From contig CAYRLB010000006.1 in the NCBI GenBank assembly GCA_964424945.1, forward strand, positions 1-59,450: a stretch of DNA of 59,450 nt, given 5' to 3'. The notes beneath the pieces were generated by a model. That model ran no database searches and was not told where the DNA came from. It worked only from the letters and a program-made list of their open reading frames with translations. Below are positions 26,417-35,179 of this stretch, one piece after another (position 1 is the first letter of the stretch; every line of letters begins with the position of its first letter). Made by a program: the position numbers and the translations under genes. This DNA comes from WHSP01 sp964424945. GTDB taxonomy: Bacteria; Gemmatimonadota; Gemmatimonadetes; Longimicrobiales; Longimicrobiaceae.

Positions 26417-27568
26417 ATGACGGGCGAAGCGACACCCCCGCTCCGTGGCGCCTTGCGGATCCTCGTCCTTACCGGGGAAGCGGAGCGATCGGCGCTTTCC
26501 GATCCTCTTTCGGAAGCCGGATATGCCGTCGATGTCACCGATACCTCGGCGTGGATGACTGACAGGATAGCGGTCGATCCATACGATCTGGTTCTGCTGG
26601 ACGTGCGGAGCGACAGCCCCAGTCCGATCGACGCCGTAAAGCGTCTGCGGACCGCCGAAAAGGAAGCGGGTCAGGAGCACATACCGGTGGTGGCGATCGC
26701 TCCTCCCGCCGCCGGCACCGATGCGCTCCTCGATGCAGGCGTCGATGACCTCCTCATCCGCCCCTTCCGAGATGAGGACCTTCGCCAAGTCGTCGCCCGA
26801 CGCATCGATCGTCGCCCCGTTATCCTGGTCGCGGACGACGCGCCGGAAAGCCACGCCCTCGTTTCGGCCTACCTGGAGGGGCTCGGGTACCGCCTCGCCC
26901 TCGTCTCCGACGGTCGGGAGGCGGTCGAGGCGTTCACCACGCGGCGCATATCTCTGATCCTCATGGACATGGACATGCCCGTCATGAACGGCTCGGAAGC
27001 GACGATGGCGATTCGCACGATCGAGGAAGGCGCTGACGTCCCGATCATCGCGATGACGGGGTCCGAGGGATGGGAGGCAAGAGAGCGATGCGAGAAGGCC
27101 GGCTGCACGGGCTATCTCACGAAACCGGTGGAGTACTCGACCCTCCTCAAAGTCGTCGCGGCTCATCTGGCCGGATCTGTGCGAGGGGCCTCCGATCCGG
27201 CTCAGTCTCCAGAGCGTGCAGCCGGCCCTGCAGGGGTTGAAACCGATGGCGGTGCGCAGACAGGCAGCCCCATCACGCTGAATGTCGACGAGGTCATTGC
27301 CGACCTGGTTCCCGGCTACCTGGAGGCGCGTCGCGAGAACGTCCGTACGATGCGACGCCAGCTGGCGGACGGAGATTATCGGTCGATTGAAAGCCTGGCG
27401 CACAGGATGAAGGGATCGGGTGAAGGATACGGCCTTCCTGAGATCACCCGGTTCGGGCGGAGGCTGGAGCTAACCGCGCAAAAAGCGGATGCTGAGGCGC
27501 TCGCGGAGGTGATCGATGCACTGGAAGGATACCTTCGGCGCATCGTGATCCGGCCGCCCGCTGACTGA
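26417..27568 (+). CDS. REC-REC-HPt phosphotransfer protein
   Basis: A 383-residue cytosolic signalling protein. Residues about 14-125 form a first receiver-like domain. It keeps the phospho-acceptor position (LVLLDVR) but has lost the acidic pair (RILVLTGEAE) and has Arg for the conserved Lys (LLIRPF), so it is probably inactive. Residues about 133-253 form a complete second receiver: VILVADDAPESH, LILMDMDMPVMNG, IIAMTG and YLTKPVEY. Residues about 290-375 form an HPt domain, with the phospho-histidine in SLAHRMKGSGEGYG. No kinase or DNA-binding domain is present, so it should relay phosphate from an unlinked kinase to another receiver. The REC-PIG-L protein at 32762 is an obvious candidate partner. 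Confidence 0.9.
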   Translation: MTGEATPPLRGALRILVLTGEAERSALSDPLSEAGYAVDVTDTSAWMTDRIAVDPYDLVLLDVRSDSPSPIDAVKRLRTAEKEAGQEHIPVVAIAPPAAGTDALLDAGVDDLLIRPFRDEDLRQVVARRIDRRPVILVADDAPESHALVSAYLEGLGYRLALVSDGREAVEAFTTRRISLILMDMDMPVMNGSEATMAIRTIEEGADVPIIAMTGSEGWEARERCEKAGCTGYLTKPVEYSTLLKVVAAHLAGSVRGASDPAQSPERAAGPAGVETDGGAQTGSPITLNVDEVIADLVPGYLEARRENVRTMRRQLADGDYRSIESLAHRMKGSGEGYGLPEITRFGRRLELTAQKADAEALAEVIDALEGYLRRIVIRPPAD

Positions 27569-27684
27569 GCCGGGTCGGCGGCATTGCGCAGACTCGACTC
27601 CGGTCATGATATCGATCTTTTCAGGACGCTACTTCATGCCGAACCAGTCGGAACCGAAGAGCGCGAACAAGGGTGACGGAGGCG

Positions 27685-28407
27685 ATGAACAGCGCTGAAC
27701 TCCTGCTGGAGGATCATCATGTCCACTCGACCTTTTCCGACGGGAAGTCGACGGTCGAGGAGAATATCGCGCGGTGCGAGGCGCTCGGGCTGAAACATCT
27801 CGGCTGCGTCGACCATGTGCGACAGGATTCGGAGTACATGCCGGCGTATATCGCCGCCGTACAGTCGCTCCGGAAGACAACGGAGGTTAGCCTGACGATC
27901 GGCGTGGAGGCGAAGATCCTCGATCATGGTGGGGCGCTCGACCTGCCGGAGCGGGGGCTGGAGGGCATCGATCGTGTCTACATCGCAGATCACCAGTTCC
28001 CCTGGACCGATGGCCCCCGATCACCGCGTGAGGTGAAGGCGTGGATCGAGGAGGGGAGGGAAACTGCCGACCGATGCGTTCGCGTCCTGGTCGAGGCAAC
28101 GGCCAATTCCGTCCGGGGATATACCCGCCACCAGACGATCCTTGCGCACCTTTTCAGCATTCTTCCCAAAGTCGGCCTCACCGAGGACGCCATCACCGAT
28201 GATCTTCTCGAGGCATTGGCCGTGGACGTCCGGGAAGCGGGTGCCATCGTGGAGATCAGTGAGCGCTGGCGATGCCCTTCGGTGCGAACGCTCAGAGCGA
28301 TGCAGCGCGCCGATGTCCCCATCATCTGCAGCACCGACAGTCATTCAGCGGATTCGATCGGCAGGTACGAGTATGTCCGCGAAGCCCTGAAGATGTTCGA
28401 CGAATGA
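27685..28407 (+). CDS. PHP-domain metal-dependent phosphoesterase-like protein
   Basis: A 240-residue PHP-domain protein. Metal-binding motif I is DHHVHSTFSDGKS (residues about 11-23). Later motifs are CVDHV, GVEAKI, VYIADHQFPW and the C-terminal ICSTDSHSADSIGRY. PHP proteins include histidinol phosphatase, polymerase-associated phosphatases and the CpsB/YwqE tyrosine phosphatases that control capsule synthesis. The last role would suit this locus but is not shown. An in-frame GTG at 27673 is an alternative start; GGAGG lies very close to the ATG at 27685. The stop overlaps the synthase start (ATGA), showing tight coupling. Confidence 0.85.
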   Translation: MNSAELLLEDHHVHSTFSDGKSTVEENIARCEALGLKHLGCVDHVRQDSEYMPAYIAAVQSLRKTTEVSLTIGVEAKILDHGGALDLPERGLEGIDRVYIADHQFPWTDGPRSPREVKAWIEEGRETADRCVRVLVEATANSVRGYTRHQTILAHLFSILPKVGLTEDAITDDLLEALAVDVREAGAIVEISERWRCPSVRTLRAMQRADVPIICSTDSHSADSIGRYEYVREALKMFDE

Positions 28408-30056
28408 CGGTTCTCCCGGCCGGTCTGCCTCGCGATCCGCTTCCGGATTCGCTCGATGATCGCAAGCTCGCGCAGGTGCGACGCAAGCGACTGATCCGGC
28501 TGTCCATCGGTGCGGTGATCGTCGTCGCCGCGGTGGCCATTGTTCATGCACTTCTGCCGGAAGCGATCCGCGTTTCGTCGCTGACGGTCATCTTCACGGG
28601 GCTCGTGCTCTGTGGCGTCCTGCCGCTCATCGCATCGCTCCTGCAGTACGGCGTCCTCGGGCTTCACCGGAATCACACCGGTTACGACAAGCTGCGACTC
28701 TTTTATCCGAGGGTGGCGATCGTCGTGCCGGCGTGGAACGAGGGGGATGTGATTGCAACGACGATCCAGCGGCTCCTCGCGATGGATTATCCGGCGGACC
28801 GGTTCCGGGTCTACGTGGTCGACGACGCGTCCACCGACCGGACGCCTGAGATCGTTCGGGAGTGGGCCGACCGCTTCCCCTCGCGCGTCTTCCATCTTCG
28901 TCGTGAGAAGGGGGGCGAAGGGAAGGCGCACACGCTGAACTACGGCATCACGCGGATCCTGGCCGATCCGTGGGCCGAGGCCGTGCTCATCATCGATGCG
29001 GATGTCCTTTTCGAGGACAGCGCGTTGCGGCGGATGGCCCGGCACCTCTCGAATCCGGAGGTGGGTGCGGTCACAGCGTACATCAAGGAAGGGAGTGTCG
29101 GAGGGAACTACCTGACCCGGTTCATCGGGTATGAGTACATCACCGCTCAGGCGGCCGCACGCCGGGCGCAGAATATTTTCGGGGCGATGGCGTGCCTCGC
29201 CGGGGGTGCGCAGCTTCACGCGCGTTCCAACCTCGAGACGATCGGCGGACGGATCGATACCTCGAGTCTGGCGGAGGATACCGTCACCACCTTCAGGACC
29301 CAGCTATCGGGGCGGAGCGTGGTTTTCGATGGGAACGCCACCGTCTGGGCGGAGGAGCCGGGGGACATCGTAGGGCTCTGGAAGCAGCGGCTGCGGTGGG
29401 CGCGGGGCAATATCCAGATTTCGCTCCACTACTCGCACATGTGGCTTCGGGGTCAGTCGTACGGTCCGCTCGGGCGCGCTCTTTTCGCCTTCATCTGGAT
29501 GACTGTGCTGCTGATGCCTCTCTTCATGATCGGTGCCTCCGCAGGCCTGCTCGGTCTGTACCTGCTCGACGCGGAGGATGCCTGGAATACCTTCCGGATC
29601 CTCTGGATCGTGCACGCCATTTCGTATCTGTTCGTCACGCTCTTCTCCTTCGCTCTGGATTCCGGCACCGCGCGGCGGGCGTGGAAGGAGGGCATTCTTT
29701 TCCCGGGTGTCATCTCGCTTCTGATCATCATCTACAGCGTCTTCCCGGCGCAGTCCGAAAGCTTGCTGCTGATGCTGATGGGTACGATGGGCATTCAGCC
29801 CGGCGAGTCGCTCGTGGAGGGCGCCCGGCTCTTCTTCTATCTGTGGCTCGCGGGATCTCTGGTCGTTGCCTATCTCGCCAAGTGGACCGCCGAACATTGG
29901 GGAGATGGCCCGTGGGTGCCGATACTCCTCTATCTGGGAGGATATGGCGCATTCCTTTCGAGCGTCACCGTCGCTGCGTATGTGAAGGAGCTTCGGGGAG
30001 CGGGCCTCGCGTGGGACAAGACGGTGAAAACCGGACGGGTCGCGGTGCCACAATGA
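28404..30056 (+). CDS. Processive GT2 polysaccharide synthase
   Basis: A 550-residue inner-membrane glycosyltransferase of family 2. Two N-terminal membrane helices (about 35-80) are followed by a cytosolic GT-A domain (about 95-340) and then about five C-terminal helices. The processive-synthase residues are all visible: VVPAWNEGDV, VYVVDDASTDRTPE, LIIDADVLFED, SSLAEDTVTTF and the acceptor motif WKQRLRWARGN. These features are shared by PgaC, BcsA and hyaluronan synthases, which extend a beta-linked chain and push it through the membrane. No PilZ domain is attached. The ATG overlaps the PHP stop and the stop overlaps the next small gene. Confidence 0.93.
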   Translation: MTVLPAGLPRDPLPDSLDDRKLAQVRRKRLIRLSIGAVIVVAAVAIVHALLPEAIRVSSLTVIFTGLVLCGVLPLIASLLQYGVLGLHRNHTGYDKLRLFYPRVAIVVPAWNEGDVIATTIQRLLAMDYPADRFRVYVVDDASTDRTPEIVREWADRFPSRVFHLRREKGGEGKAHTLNYGITRILADPWAEAVLIIDADVLFEDSALRRMARHLSNPEVGAVTAYIKEGSVGGNYLTRFIGYEYITAQAAARRAQNIFGAMACLAGGAQLHARSNLETIGGRIDTSSLAEDTVTTFRTQLSGRSVVFDGNATVWAEEPGDIVGLWKQRLRWARGNIQISLHYSHMWLRGQSYGPLGRALFAFIWMTVLLMPLFMIGASAGLLGLYLLDAEDAWNTFRILWIVHAISYLFVTLFSFALDSGTARRAWKEGILFPGVISLLIIIYSVFPAQSESLLLMLMGTMGIQPGESLVEGARLFFYLWLAGSLVVAYLAKWTAEHWGDGPWVPILLYLGGYGAFLSSVTVAAYVKELRGAGLAWDKTVKTGRVAVPQ

Positions 30057-30283
30057 AGACGCCCGACGAGATCCGGCCCGCTGAGATCCGCCCCGCTGCT
30101 GTCGATCTGCCCGCCGAGAGTGCAAAGCTCACCGGCCCGGTCGAAGACGATCCGACATGGAAGAAGAAGTTCGACGAGGACCTCGCCGAGGACATTGCCT
30201 TCGAGCGGTCAATCCTCAACAGGGAAATATGGGTCATCATCGCCATCGTGTGCTTCGTCGTCATTCGGGAGATGCTGTTGTGA
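30053..30283 (+). CDS. 76-residue single-helix membrane protein, synthase partner candidate
   Basis: A small protein with a Pro/Glu-rich acidic N-terminus carrying a short repeat (EIRPAEIRPA). A charged helix follows (DDPTWKKKFDEDLAEDIAFE), then one C-terminal membrane helix (REIWVIIAIVCFVVIREMLL, last 20 residues). It overlaps the synthase stop (ATGA) and the next start (GTGA), so it is made together with both. By position it resembles PgaD, the small partner of PgaC, but has one helix and not two. The equivalence is inference. Confidence 0.8.
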   Translation: MKTPDEIRPAEIRPAAVDLPAESAKLTGPVEDDPTWKKKFDEDLAEDIAFERSILNREIWVIIAIVCFVVIREMLL

Positions 30284-31596
30284 AGCGCCTTGTTCTGCTG
30301 CTTGGCCTGCTCGTTGGCGGTGCGACCTTCGCAGCCGGCGCCCACGCGCAGACGACGCCTACGCTGGAGGAGGCACGGGCCCTGTACGATGCGGGCGATC
30401 TCAATGCGGCCCGCGACGCCCTGACGGCGATGGTAGCCGGCGGCAGCCGCGACCCCGATGTGTATCTGCTGCTTGGCGTTGTCGAGCGCAGCCGCGGCAG
30501 CTATGGCAGCGCGATACGCTCTCTGCAGATGGCCCGCAGCATCGATCCCGCGGCGTCGGCCGTATCACTGGAGCTGGCGACGACGCTCGCATGGAACGAG
30601 GAGCTGGTGATGGCCGAGGAGTTGTACCGCCAGATCCTCCAGACCGAGCCGAACAGCACCGATGCGCGCATGGGCCTGGCGTTCGCCCTCGCATGGCAGG
30701 GGAAGCTCGCCGAGGCGGAGGAGCTGTTCAGAGCCATCACCGTGCAGGACCCGCAGAATCCCTCCGCATGGACGGGAATCGGCTTCGTCGAACGGGCTCG
30801 GTTCAACCGTGATGCAGCGACCGCAGCGTACTCGCGCGTTCTCGAGCTCGACCCGGGCAATGCAGAGGCGATCGCGGCAATCGAGGGTCTTCGCTGGGAC
30901 CGCCGCACGGAGCTGCGCGGGTCGGCGGGGGTTACCCGACTTGCGGATGGGGCGGATGGCACCGAGGGTCGCGTCGGCGTCATCCATTCGGCCTCTTCGA
31001 ATCTGACGCTGATCGGTGGGGTCCAGCGGTACGTCTTCGGCGCTGCCGATCCCCTTTCCGGCATCGGGGCAGGGACGGGCGAGGAGGAGTGGGGCGTCGA
31101 GGGGGGCGCGGTCTATCGACCATCCAGCCGCACCGCCATCGCGCTGACGGTCAATACCTTCATCGGAGAAAACGCAAACCGCGGGATCTTCTCGATCGAG
31201 GGGGTGCGCGCGGTGAGTCCTCGGGTTTCCCTTCTCGCGGGGCTGCGGCCCGTGGTGAGCTCTGTTGATCCGAAGGCGACGCTGAGCGGTACGTTCGGCG
31301 GAACTGTCGCACTTCATCCGGCTCATCATCTGACGGCCCGGGCGCTGATCGCCGGCAACACCACCTTCGAACCGAGGGTGACCGCACTGCTGAACTATGG
31401 CGCGAGTCCGACCTCCAGACTTCTCTTGCAGGCGTCGCTCGCTCACGCGGAAGATGATCGGTTCGGATTCACCAGCTATTCTGCCGGCCTGACACTTCTC
31501 CTGTCTCCGGGGTTCGGCATCTCCATCGACGGCAACCATCGCAGTGGCTTTGCCGAACGGTCGACCCTTCTGGGCGGCCTCGTCGTCCGCTTCTAG
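30280..31596 (+). CDS. TPR outer-membrane beta-barrel export protein (PgaA/YaiO-like)
   Basis: A 438-residue exported protein starting at a GTG that overlaps the previous stop. A signal peptide (KRLVLLLGLLVGGATFAAGAH, cleaved near AHAQ) is followed by about six TPR-type helix pairs (about 28-205: ARALYDAGDLNAARDAL, AEELYRQILQTEPNS, AEELFRAITVQDPQNP). The last 230 residues are a predicted beta-barrel of alternating strands ending in LLGGLVVRF. This arrangement is that of PgaA, BcsC and YaiO-type proteins, which guide a polysaccharide through the periplasm and across the outer membrane. At 438 residues it is shorter than PgaA (about 800). Confidence 0.87.
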   Translation: MKRLVLLLGLLVGGATFAAGAHAQTTPTLEEARALYDAGDLNAARDALTAMVAGGSRDPDVYLLLGVVERSRGSYGSAIRSLQMARSIDPAASAVSLELATTLAWNEELVMAEELYRQILQTEPNSTDARMGLAFALAWQGKLAEAEELFRAITVQDPQNPSAWTGIGFVERARFNRDAATAAYSRVLELDPGNAEAIAAIEGLRWDRRTELRGSAGVTRLADGADGTEGRVGVIHSASSNLTLIGGVQRYVFGAADPLSGIGAGTGEEEWGVEGGAVYRPSSRTAIALTVNTFIGENANRGIFSIEGVRAVSPRVSLLAGLRPVVSSVDPKATLSGTFGGTVALHPAHHLTARALIAGNTTFEPRVTALLNYGASPTSRLLLQASLAHAEDDRFGFTSYSAGLTLLLSPGFGISIDGNHRSGFAERSTLLGGLVVRF

Positions 31597-31608
31597 CAGG
31601 GACATGGC

Positions 31609-32745
31609 ATGCGGTTCTTCCTCGGGGGAATGGTGATGGTCCTGGCGGCGCTGCTCCCCGCGCCCGGATCCAGCCAGACGATGACCGCCCTCAACACCGG
31701 GACGGGGCCCCAACTTATGGATACTCCGACGATCCGGGAGATCACGAGCGACCGGGTGCTCGTCTGCCTCCGGCCCGCGCGCGAGCAGCCGATGGCAACG
31801 GGTGTCTTCTTCGGAGATCACGTCCGCACGCCTGATGAGATGCGTGCTGCAATCGAAGCCTATCGCGAGCGCTTCGGCGTGCTGCCCGGCATGGTGAAGA
31901 CCTTCCACTCCCTGGAGCATGACTTCTCCGCCAGCGGCGAAGCGGGACAGCTGATCAGGGCCATTGCAGACTATCCCGGGGTGACGCCCCTGCTCTCGCT
32001 CGAGCCGACCTGGTACGGCTCCCCGGACCGGGGGCTGCTCGAACTCCTCGCGAGCGGTCGTGAAGATGACCGGCTCAGGAAGTTCGTCGAGGGTATCGCC
32101 GATGTCGGCAATCGACCGGTTCTCATCGAACTGGCGGCCGAGATGAACGCACGCTTCGGCGCACCCTGGCAGGCGGAGCAGAATGGCGGCGTGGAGGGCC
32201 CGGCGGCATACATCCGCGCCTGGCGTCATGCGGTCGACATCGCCCGCGATGCCGGTGCACTGGGGATCCGCTGGGTTTTTGCGCCGAGCGCGGGCAATCC
32301 GTACACCCATCATCCGACCAGCGCTTCGCACTGGAACTGGTACGGGCACTGGTACCCCGGCGATGAATACGTCGATTATCTGGGGTTGCACGCCTTCAAC
32401 CATGCGACCGAGCAGGGGGCCTGGGTGCCCTTCGTGGAGCTGGTGAGCGGCGACGCTGCCGACCACATGCTCGACGACATGGCCCGGCGCTTCCCCGATC
32501 ATCAGGTAATCATCGGGGAGTTCGCCACCTCGGAACATCCCGGTCGCCGATCTGCGAAGGCCCGCTGGATCACCGATGCCTACGATCGCATGGCGCGGTG
32601 TCCGGCGGTGGCGGCAGCGGTCTGGTTCGACATGGACAAGGAAGCCGACTGGCACCTCACGTCCAGCGGCCCGGCCACCGCCGCCTACCATAGCGCGGTG
32701 ACACGAATCAAAGCATCCGGACCGGCCGTCCGGACCGACGACTGA
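31609..32745 (+). CDS. GH26-like secreted glycoside hydrolase
   Basis: A 378-residue TIM-barrel hydrolase with a signal peptide (cleaved near PAPGSSQ). It resembles family GH26 (beta-mannanase/xylanase clan A). The acid/base Glu is expected in IELAAEMNARFGAPW and the nucleophile Glu in VIIGEFATSEH; conserved aromatic residues lie in HWNWYGHWYPGDEYVDYLGL. It follows the outer-membrane export gene by 12 bases. In synthase-dependent systems a matching hydrolase often trims or releases the polymer, which is the role I infer. The substrate would then be a beta-linked, perhaps mannan- or glucan-like, chain. Confidence 0.82.
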   Translation: MRFFLGGMVMVLAALLPAPGSSQTMTALNTGTGPQLMDTPTIREITSDRVLVCLRPAREQPMATGVFFGDHVRTPDEMRAAIEAYRERFGVLPGMVKTFHSLEHDFSASGEAGQLIRAIADYPGVTPLLSLEPTWYGSPDRGLLELLASGREDDRLRKFVEGIADVGNRPVLIELAAEMNARFGAPWQAEQNGGVEGPAAYIRAWRHAVDIARDAGALGIRWVFAPSAGNPYTHHPTSASHWNWYGHWYPGDEYVDYLGLHAFNHATEQGAWVPFVELVSGDAADHMLDDMARRFPDHQVIIGEFATSEHPGRRSAKARWITDAYDRMARCPAVAAAVWFDMDKEADWHLTSSGPATAAYHSAVTRIKASGPAVRTDD

Positions 32746-32761
32746 AATCCGGAGCGTAGCC

Positions 32762-33781
32762 GTGGGAGAAAGCCGGACAGAGGGCGCGCAATCCGCAATC
32801 AGGGTTCTGCTCATCGAGGACGATGCGGAGCAGGCGCAGCTTCTTCAGCGATGGATCGAATGGGAGGGCCGCTACCACGTCGTCGTGGCGGCGACCGGTT
32901 CCGAAGGGGAAGCGCAGATCCGGAATGGCGAGTGGGACATCGTCATCTCCGATATCGAGCTGCCGGGGATATCCGGCCTCGGCCTGCTCCGGCTCAGCAA
33001 GGAGGTCTCTCCGGAGACACCGACCCTCCTCGTCACGGCCCACGAGAGCATGGAGTACGCCCTCGATGCCATCCGGGGTCGGGCGGACGATCTGCTGATC
33101 AAGCCCCTGCAGCGTATTCCCTTTCTCGAGAAGGTCGCCGCGCTGGTGGAGCTTGCCGCTGCTGCACGGGAGCGCCGGAGCAGAATCGTGCTGGCCATCG
33201 GCGCACACCCCGACGATGTCGAGATCGGCTGCGGCGGGATTCTCCTGCGACATCGGGCCGACGGCGACCGCGTCTCCGTCCTGACCCTGAGTGGCGGGGA
33301 ACAGGGCGGGACGGCGGAGCAGCGTATCGATGAAGCGCGCAGCGCGGCGGAAACGCTGGGCGCCAGGCTCTTCATGCGGAGCCTGCGGGACGCCGCCATC
33401 TCCCAGGGCAAGGAGACGATCGAAGCCATCGAGGAGGTCATCCAGGAGGTGAAGCCCTCCATCATCTATACGCACAGCCTCAACGACGGGCATCAGGACC
33501 ATCGCAGCGTCCATCGCGCGACGGTGGTCGCGGCGCGGCAGATCCCCTCTCTATACTGTTACCAGGCGCCATCGACGGGAATCGAGTTCCGACCCACCAA
33601 ATTCGTCGAGATCGGCGAGTTCCTCGACCGGAAGGTTGAGGCGATCGGTGCCTATCACTCTCAGGTCGTCAAACGCCCGTATCTGCGCGAGAGTCTGCTC
33701 AGGGCGACGGCGGAATACTGGGGCCGCTTTGCGGGGTACGGGGTGGTGGAGCCGCTGGAAGTCATCCGCGAGCGGGACTAG
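32762..33781 (+). CDS. Response regulator with PIG-L/LmbE deacetylase output domain
   Basis: A 339-residue cytosolic fusion. Residues about 14-130 form a complete receiver domain: RVLLIEDDAEQAQLL, IVISDIELPGISGLGLL (phospho-Asp), TLLVTAHES and LLIKPLQ. Residues about 140-339 form a PIG-L/LmbE zinc deacetylase: VLAIGAHPDDVEIGCGGILL, then THSLNDGHQDHRSVHRAT supplies the remaining zinc ligand. PIG-L enzymes remove N-acetyl groups from GlcNAc-type sugars. The fusion suggests that phosphorylation switches the deacetylase on or off. GTG start, with CGGAG 8 bases upstream and 16 bases after the GH26-like gene. There is no signal peptide, so the substrate must be cytosolic. Confidence 0.9.
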   Translation: MGESRTEGAQSAIRVLLIEDDAEQAQLLQRWIEWEGRYHVVVAATGSEGEAQIRNGEWDIVISDIELPGISGLGLLRLSKEVSPETPTLLVTAHESMEYALDAIRGRADDLLIKPLQRIPFLEKVAALVELAAAARERRSRIVLAIGAHPDDVEIGCGGILLRHRADGDRVSVLTLSGGEQGGTAEQRIDEARSAAETLGARLFMRSLRDAAISQGKETIEAIEEVIQEVKPSIIYTHSLNDGHQDHRSVHRATVVAARQIPSLYCYQAPSTGIEFRPTKFVEIGEFLDRKVEAIGAYHSQVVKRPYLRESLLRATAEYWGRFAGYGVVEPLEVIRERD

Positions 33782-33901
33782 GCCCGAATGTTCTGCTCTT
33801 CTCTGGAGTAGCCGCGCGTTCGCCCGGAGCGTCCTGCCGAACTCCGCTCCGCTCGAGCCGGCATCTCCATCCGTCTTTCCCCCTCACTTCTTCGGACCCT
33901 C

Positions 33902-35179
33902 ATGCCTGAAGCCACGCCGCTCCGTCCTGTTCCGCTGGGCCTTCGACCGAGCTTCGGATTCGGCGACCGCCTCGGGTCGGCGACTCCCGGCCATGTGGAA
34001 GCGATGCGACGCGCTGGTGAGGGCATCGCCGCGATCTTCCCACAGCAGTCGATCCGGGAGATGACCCGCACGCAGCGATCACCTGAGAGGGTCATGGCTG
34101 ACGCGGTCGATGCCCTCTCGGAAGCACGCTGGACGGACGATTTCGGGGCCGACGCCGATCATCTCAAGACCCCCGCCGATATCGATAGGACGGTCGCGGC
34201 GGGATTCACCTTCTTCACGATCGACCCCTCCGCTGCCGTCGATTCGCATGCAGACAGCTATTCCGAGGATGAGCTTCGCGAAGCATTCGCCCGCATCCGG
34301 GATGAGGTCGGATGGGTCGAAAAGTACCGGAACTCCAGCATTCTCCTTCCGAACGATACGAGAATCGTCATCGACGAGGCATCGCTGATGAGGGCCGCTG
34401 TGAAGTACGGACGAGCGGTCGATCTAGCGGTGGAGCTCAGCGACTACATCCGAGGGGCCAACGACGCCGCAGGCCATGACTTCGAGATCGAGCTGAGCGT
34501 CGATGAGACCGATAGCCCGACAAGTCTGGCGGAGCACTACATCATTGCGGACCAAAGCCTGAGTCGCGGAATGAAGCTCGTCTCCCTTGCGCCGCGTTAT
34601 GTCGGAAGCCTGGAGAAGGGCGTCGACTACATCGGAGATGTTGCGGAATTCGAACGATCGCTCGAAGATCACAATGCGATCGCCGAGCTGCTGGGGCCGT
34701 ACAAGCTCAGTCTCCATTCCGGGTCGGACAAGCTCGCGATCTATCCCGCGCTCGCCCGCGCGACGAAAGGGCGGTTCCACGTGAAGACCGCAGGAACCTC
34801 CTATCTCGAGGCGCTGCGCGTCGTCGCCATCCATGATGCTCCGCTCTTCCGGCGGATCTGTGACTTCGCGCGGGCCCGGTACGAGGTCGATCGCGCGACC
34901 TATCACGTGCATGCTGAACTCGACGCTGTCCCGGCACCCGACACGATCGGCGGCGACCGGGAGCTTGAGCGGATCTATCTCGAGCGCTGGGAGGATGTCG
35001 AGGAGGGCGTCGGCTTCACCGAACCCGGCCGTCAGATCCTCCACTGCACCTTCGGCTCGGTGCTGACGGACGAGGCGCTGGGGACAGAGGTCCGGGGCTG
35101 TCTCGCTGATCACCCGGACACCTACACCGAAGTGCTGGCGACTCACTTCGAGAAGCACCTGCGGGCGCTGCAGCTTTGA
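33902..35179 (+). CDS. uxaE: Tagaturonate epimerase family protein
   Basis: A 425-residue cytosolic enzyme resembling UxaE, which interconverts D-tagaturonate and D-fructuronate in galacturonate use. Characteristic stretches are SFGFGDRLGSATPGH, GADADHLKT, FTFFTIDPS, ELSVDETDSPTS and KLSLHSGSDKLAIYPAL. Length fits the family. It starts a plus-strand group with the RbsD/FucU gene, the zinc dehydrogenase and the sugar importer, suggesting use of an imported sugar or sugar acid. There is no obvious ribosome site; the ATG at 33902 is the first in frame. Confidence 0.88.
   Translation: MPEATPLRPVPLGLRPSFGFGDRLGSATPGHVEAMRRAGEGIAAIFPQQSIREMTRTQRSPERVMADAVDALSEARWTDDFGADADHLKTPADIDRTVAAGFTFFTIDPSAAVDSHADSYSEDELREAFARIRDEVGWVEKYRNSSILLPNDTRIVIDEASLMRAAVKYGRAVDLAVELSDYIRGANDAAGHDFEIELSVDETDSPTSLAEHYIIADQSLSRGMKLVSLAPRYVGSLEKGVDYIGDVAEFERSLEDHNAIAELLGPYKLSLHSGSDKLAIYPALARATKGRFHVKTAGTSYLEALRVVAIHDAPLFRRICDFARARYEVDRATYHVHAELDAVPAPDTIGGDRELERIYLERWEDVEEGVGFTEPGRQILHCTFGSVLTDEALGTEVRGCLADHPDTYTEVLATHFEKHLRALQL

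Noticed and set aside
30565..32814. Very long minus-strand open frame (about 750 codons) across the TPR-barrel and GH26-like genes
   Set aside because: It is antisense to two well-supported genes, its translation is Arg/Pro/His-rich with no family resemblance, and long empty frames are common in GC-rich DNA.
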